DNA of 64,000 nucleotides, from NCBI RefSeq assembly GCF_011578045.1, contig NZ_CP049801.1, forward strand, positions 186,001 to 250,000, given 5' to 3'. The stretch comes from Acinetobacter shaoyimingii (GTDB taxonomy: Bacteria; Pseudomonadota; Gammaproteobacteria; Pseudomonadales; Moraxellaceae). Positions 63,897-64,000 of the stretch are shown in pieces (positions within the stretch are counted from its first letter, which is position 1; each line of letters begins with the position of its first letter). A model generated the notes under the pieces. It did not search any database and was not told the DNA's origin. It saw only the letters and a list, made by a program, of their open reading frames with translations. Both the position numbers and the translations under genes were made by a program.

Positions 63897-64000
63897 ATGA
63901 TGAAACATTTTGGTTTCTCAATCATCTTTACGATCGTGTGTCTAGGTATTTCTGCGTATTGGGGCTTTCATCATGGCCCAGAAGCAGGTTTAAAGACCAT
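63897..64000 (+). CDS. DUF475 / TerC-like membrane protein, N-terminal fragment (partial)
   Basis: Only the first 34 codons lie in the window. The product begins MMKHFGFSIIFTIVCLGIS and continues through a hydrophobic helix to AYWGFHHGPEAGLKT. This N-terminus fits the DUF475 family of TerC-like integral membrane proteins as I recall it. Two adjacent ATGs (63897 and 63900) could serve as the start. The rest is beyond the window edge, so the assignment is tentative. Confidence 0.55.
   Translation, partial: MMKHFGFSIIFTIVCLGISAYWGFHHGPEAGLKT

Overview
The window is a piece of a gammaproteobacterial chromosome, almost certainly an Acinetobacter (Moraxellaceae). The pointers are gene content and order (ftsZ-lpxC-dciA, aceE-aceF, glmM, prfB, an acs/crbSR/actP acetate locus), AT-rich intergenic DNA, a family of Omp33-36-like porins typical of the genus, IS982-family elements, and a chromosomal class D beta-lactamase of the type intrinsic to non-baumannii Acinetobacter species. 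The species call is inference; no rRNA or tRNA gene is present.

Layout. 1-8400 holds the end of ftsZ, lpxC, dciA (reverse), an M23 peptidase and the pyruvate dehydrogenase operon aceE-aceF. 8400-17040 holds a reverse DUF115-like gene with a G8 tract, a manganese riboswitch driving a GDT1-family exporter, an ODP-type metallo-hydrolase, a YkgJ-like protein, guaB, glmM, pdxH and recJ. 17070-28150 is the most striking block: nine tandem paralogous outer-membrane porin genes, all on the minus strand, each with its own terminator and the same promoter architecture (TTGACT, 16 bp, TACAAT). An IS982-family element has landed exactly at the -10 box of the second. 28800-38700 holds prfB (with its programmed frameshift), an ArsR-type regulator and an Old Yellow Enzyme, waaA, a 26-codon leader coupled to rsmE, mscS, acs and an SfnC-like flavoprotein. 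38850-43400 holds a tenth porin copy, a second near-identical IS, and msuE-sfnG for sulfone sulfur scavenging. 43760-51420 carries the acetate-switch regulators crbR and crbS and the acetate importer pair yjcH-actP; together with acs this is the pathway for acetate uptake and activation. 51470-55090 holds a small lipoprotein, an ion-channel-like protein with a degenerate filter, and blaOXA surrounded by four small-RNA-like transcription units. 55090-64000 holds a diguanylate cyclase, a MORN-type repeat protein, a solitary AbiJ-like defence gene bracketed by palindromic repeats, uvrA, a Fur-box gene, a decayed gene, tenA and the start of a DUF475 protein.

The least expected signals are the sRNA-like family around blaOXA (a conserved UCCCCAA loop on terminator stems whose sequence has changed but still pairs), the expanded porin array with one promoter split by an IS, and the leader peptide overlapping the rsmE start codon. 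All family assignments are from reading motifs; no database search was possible.
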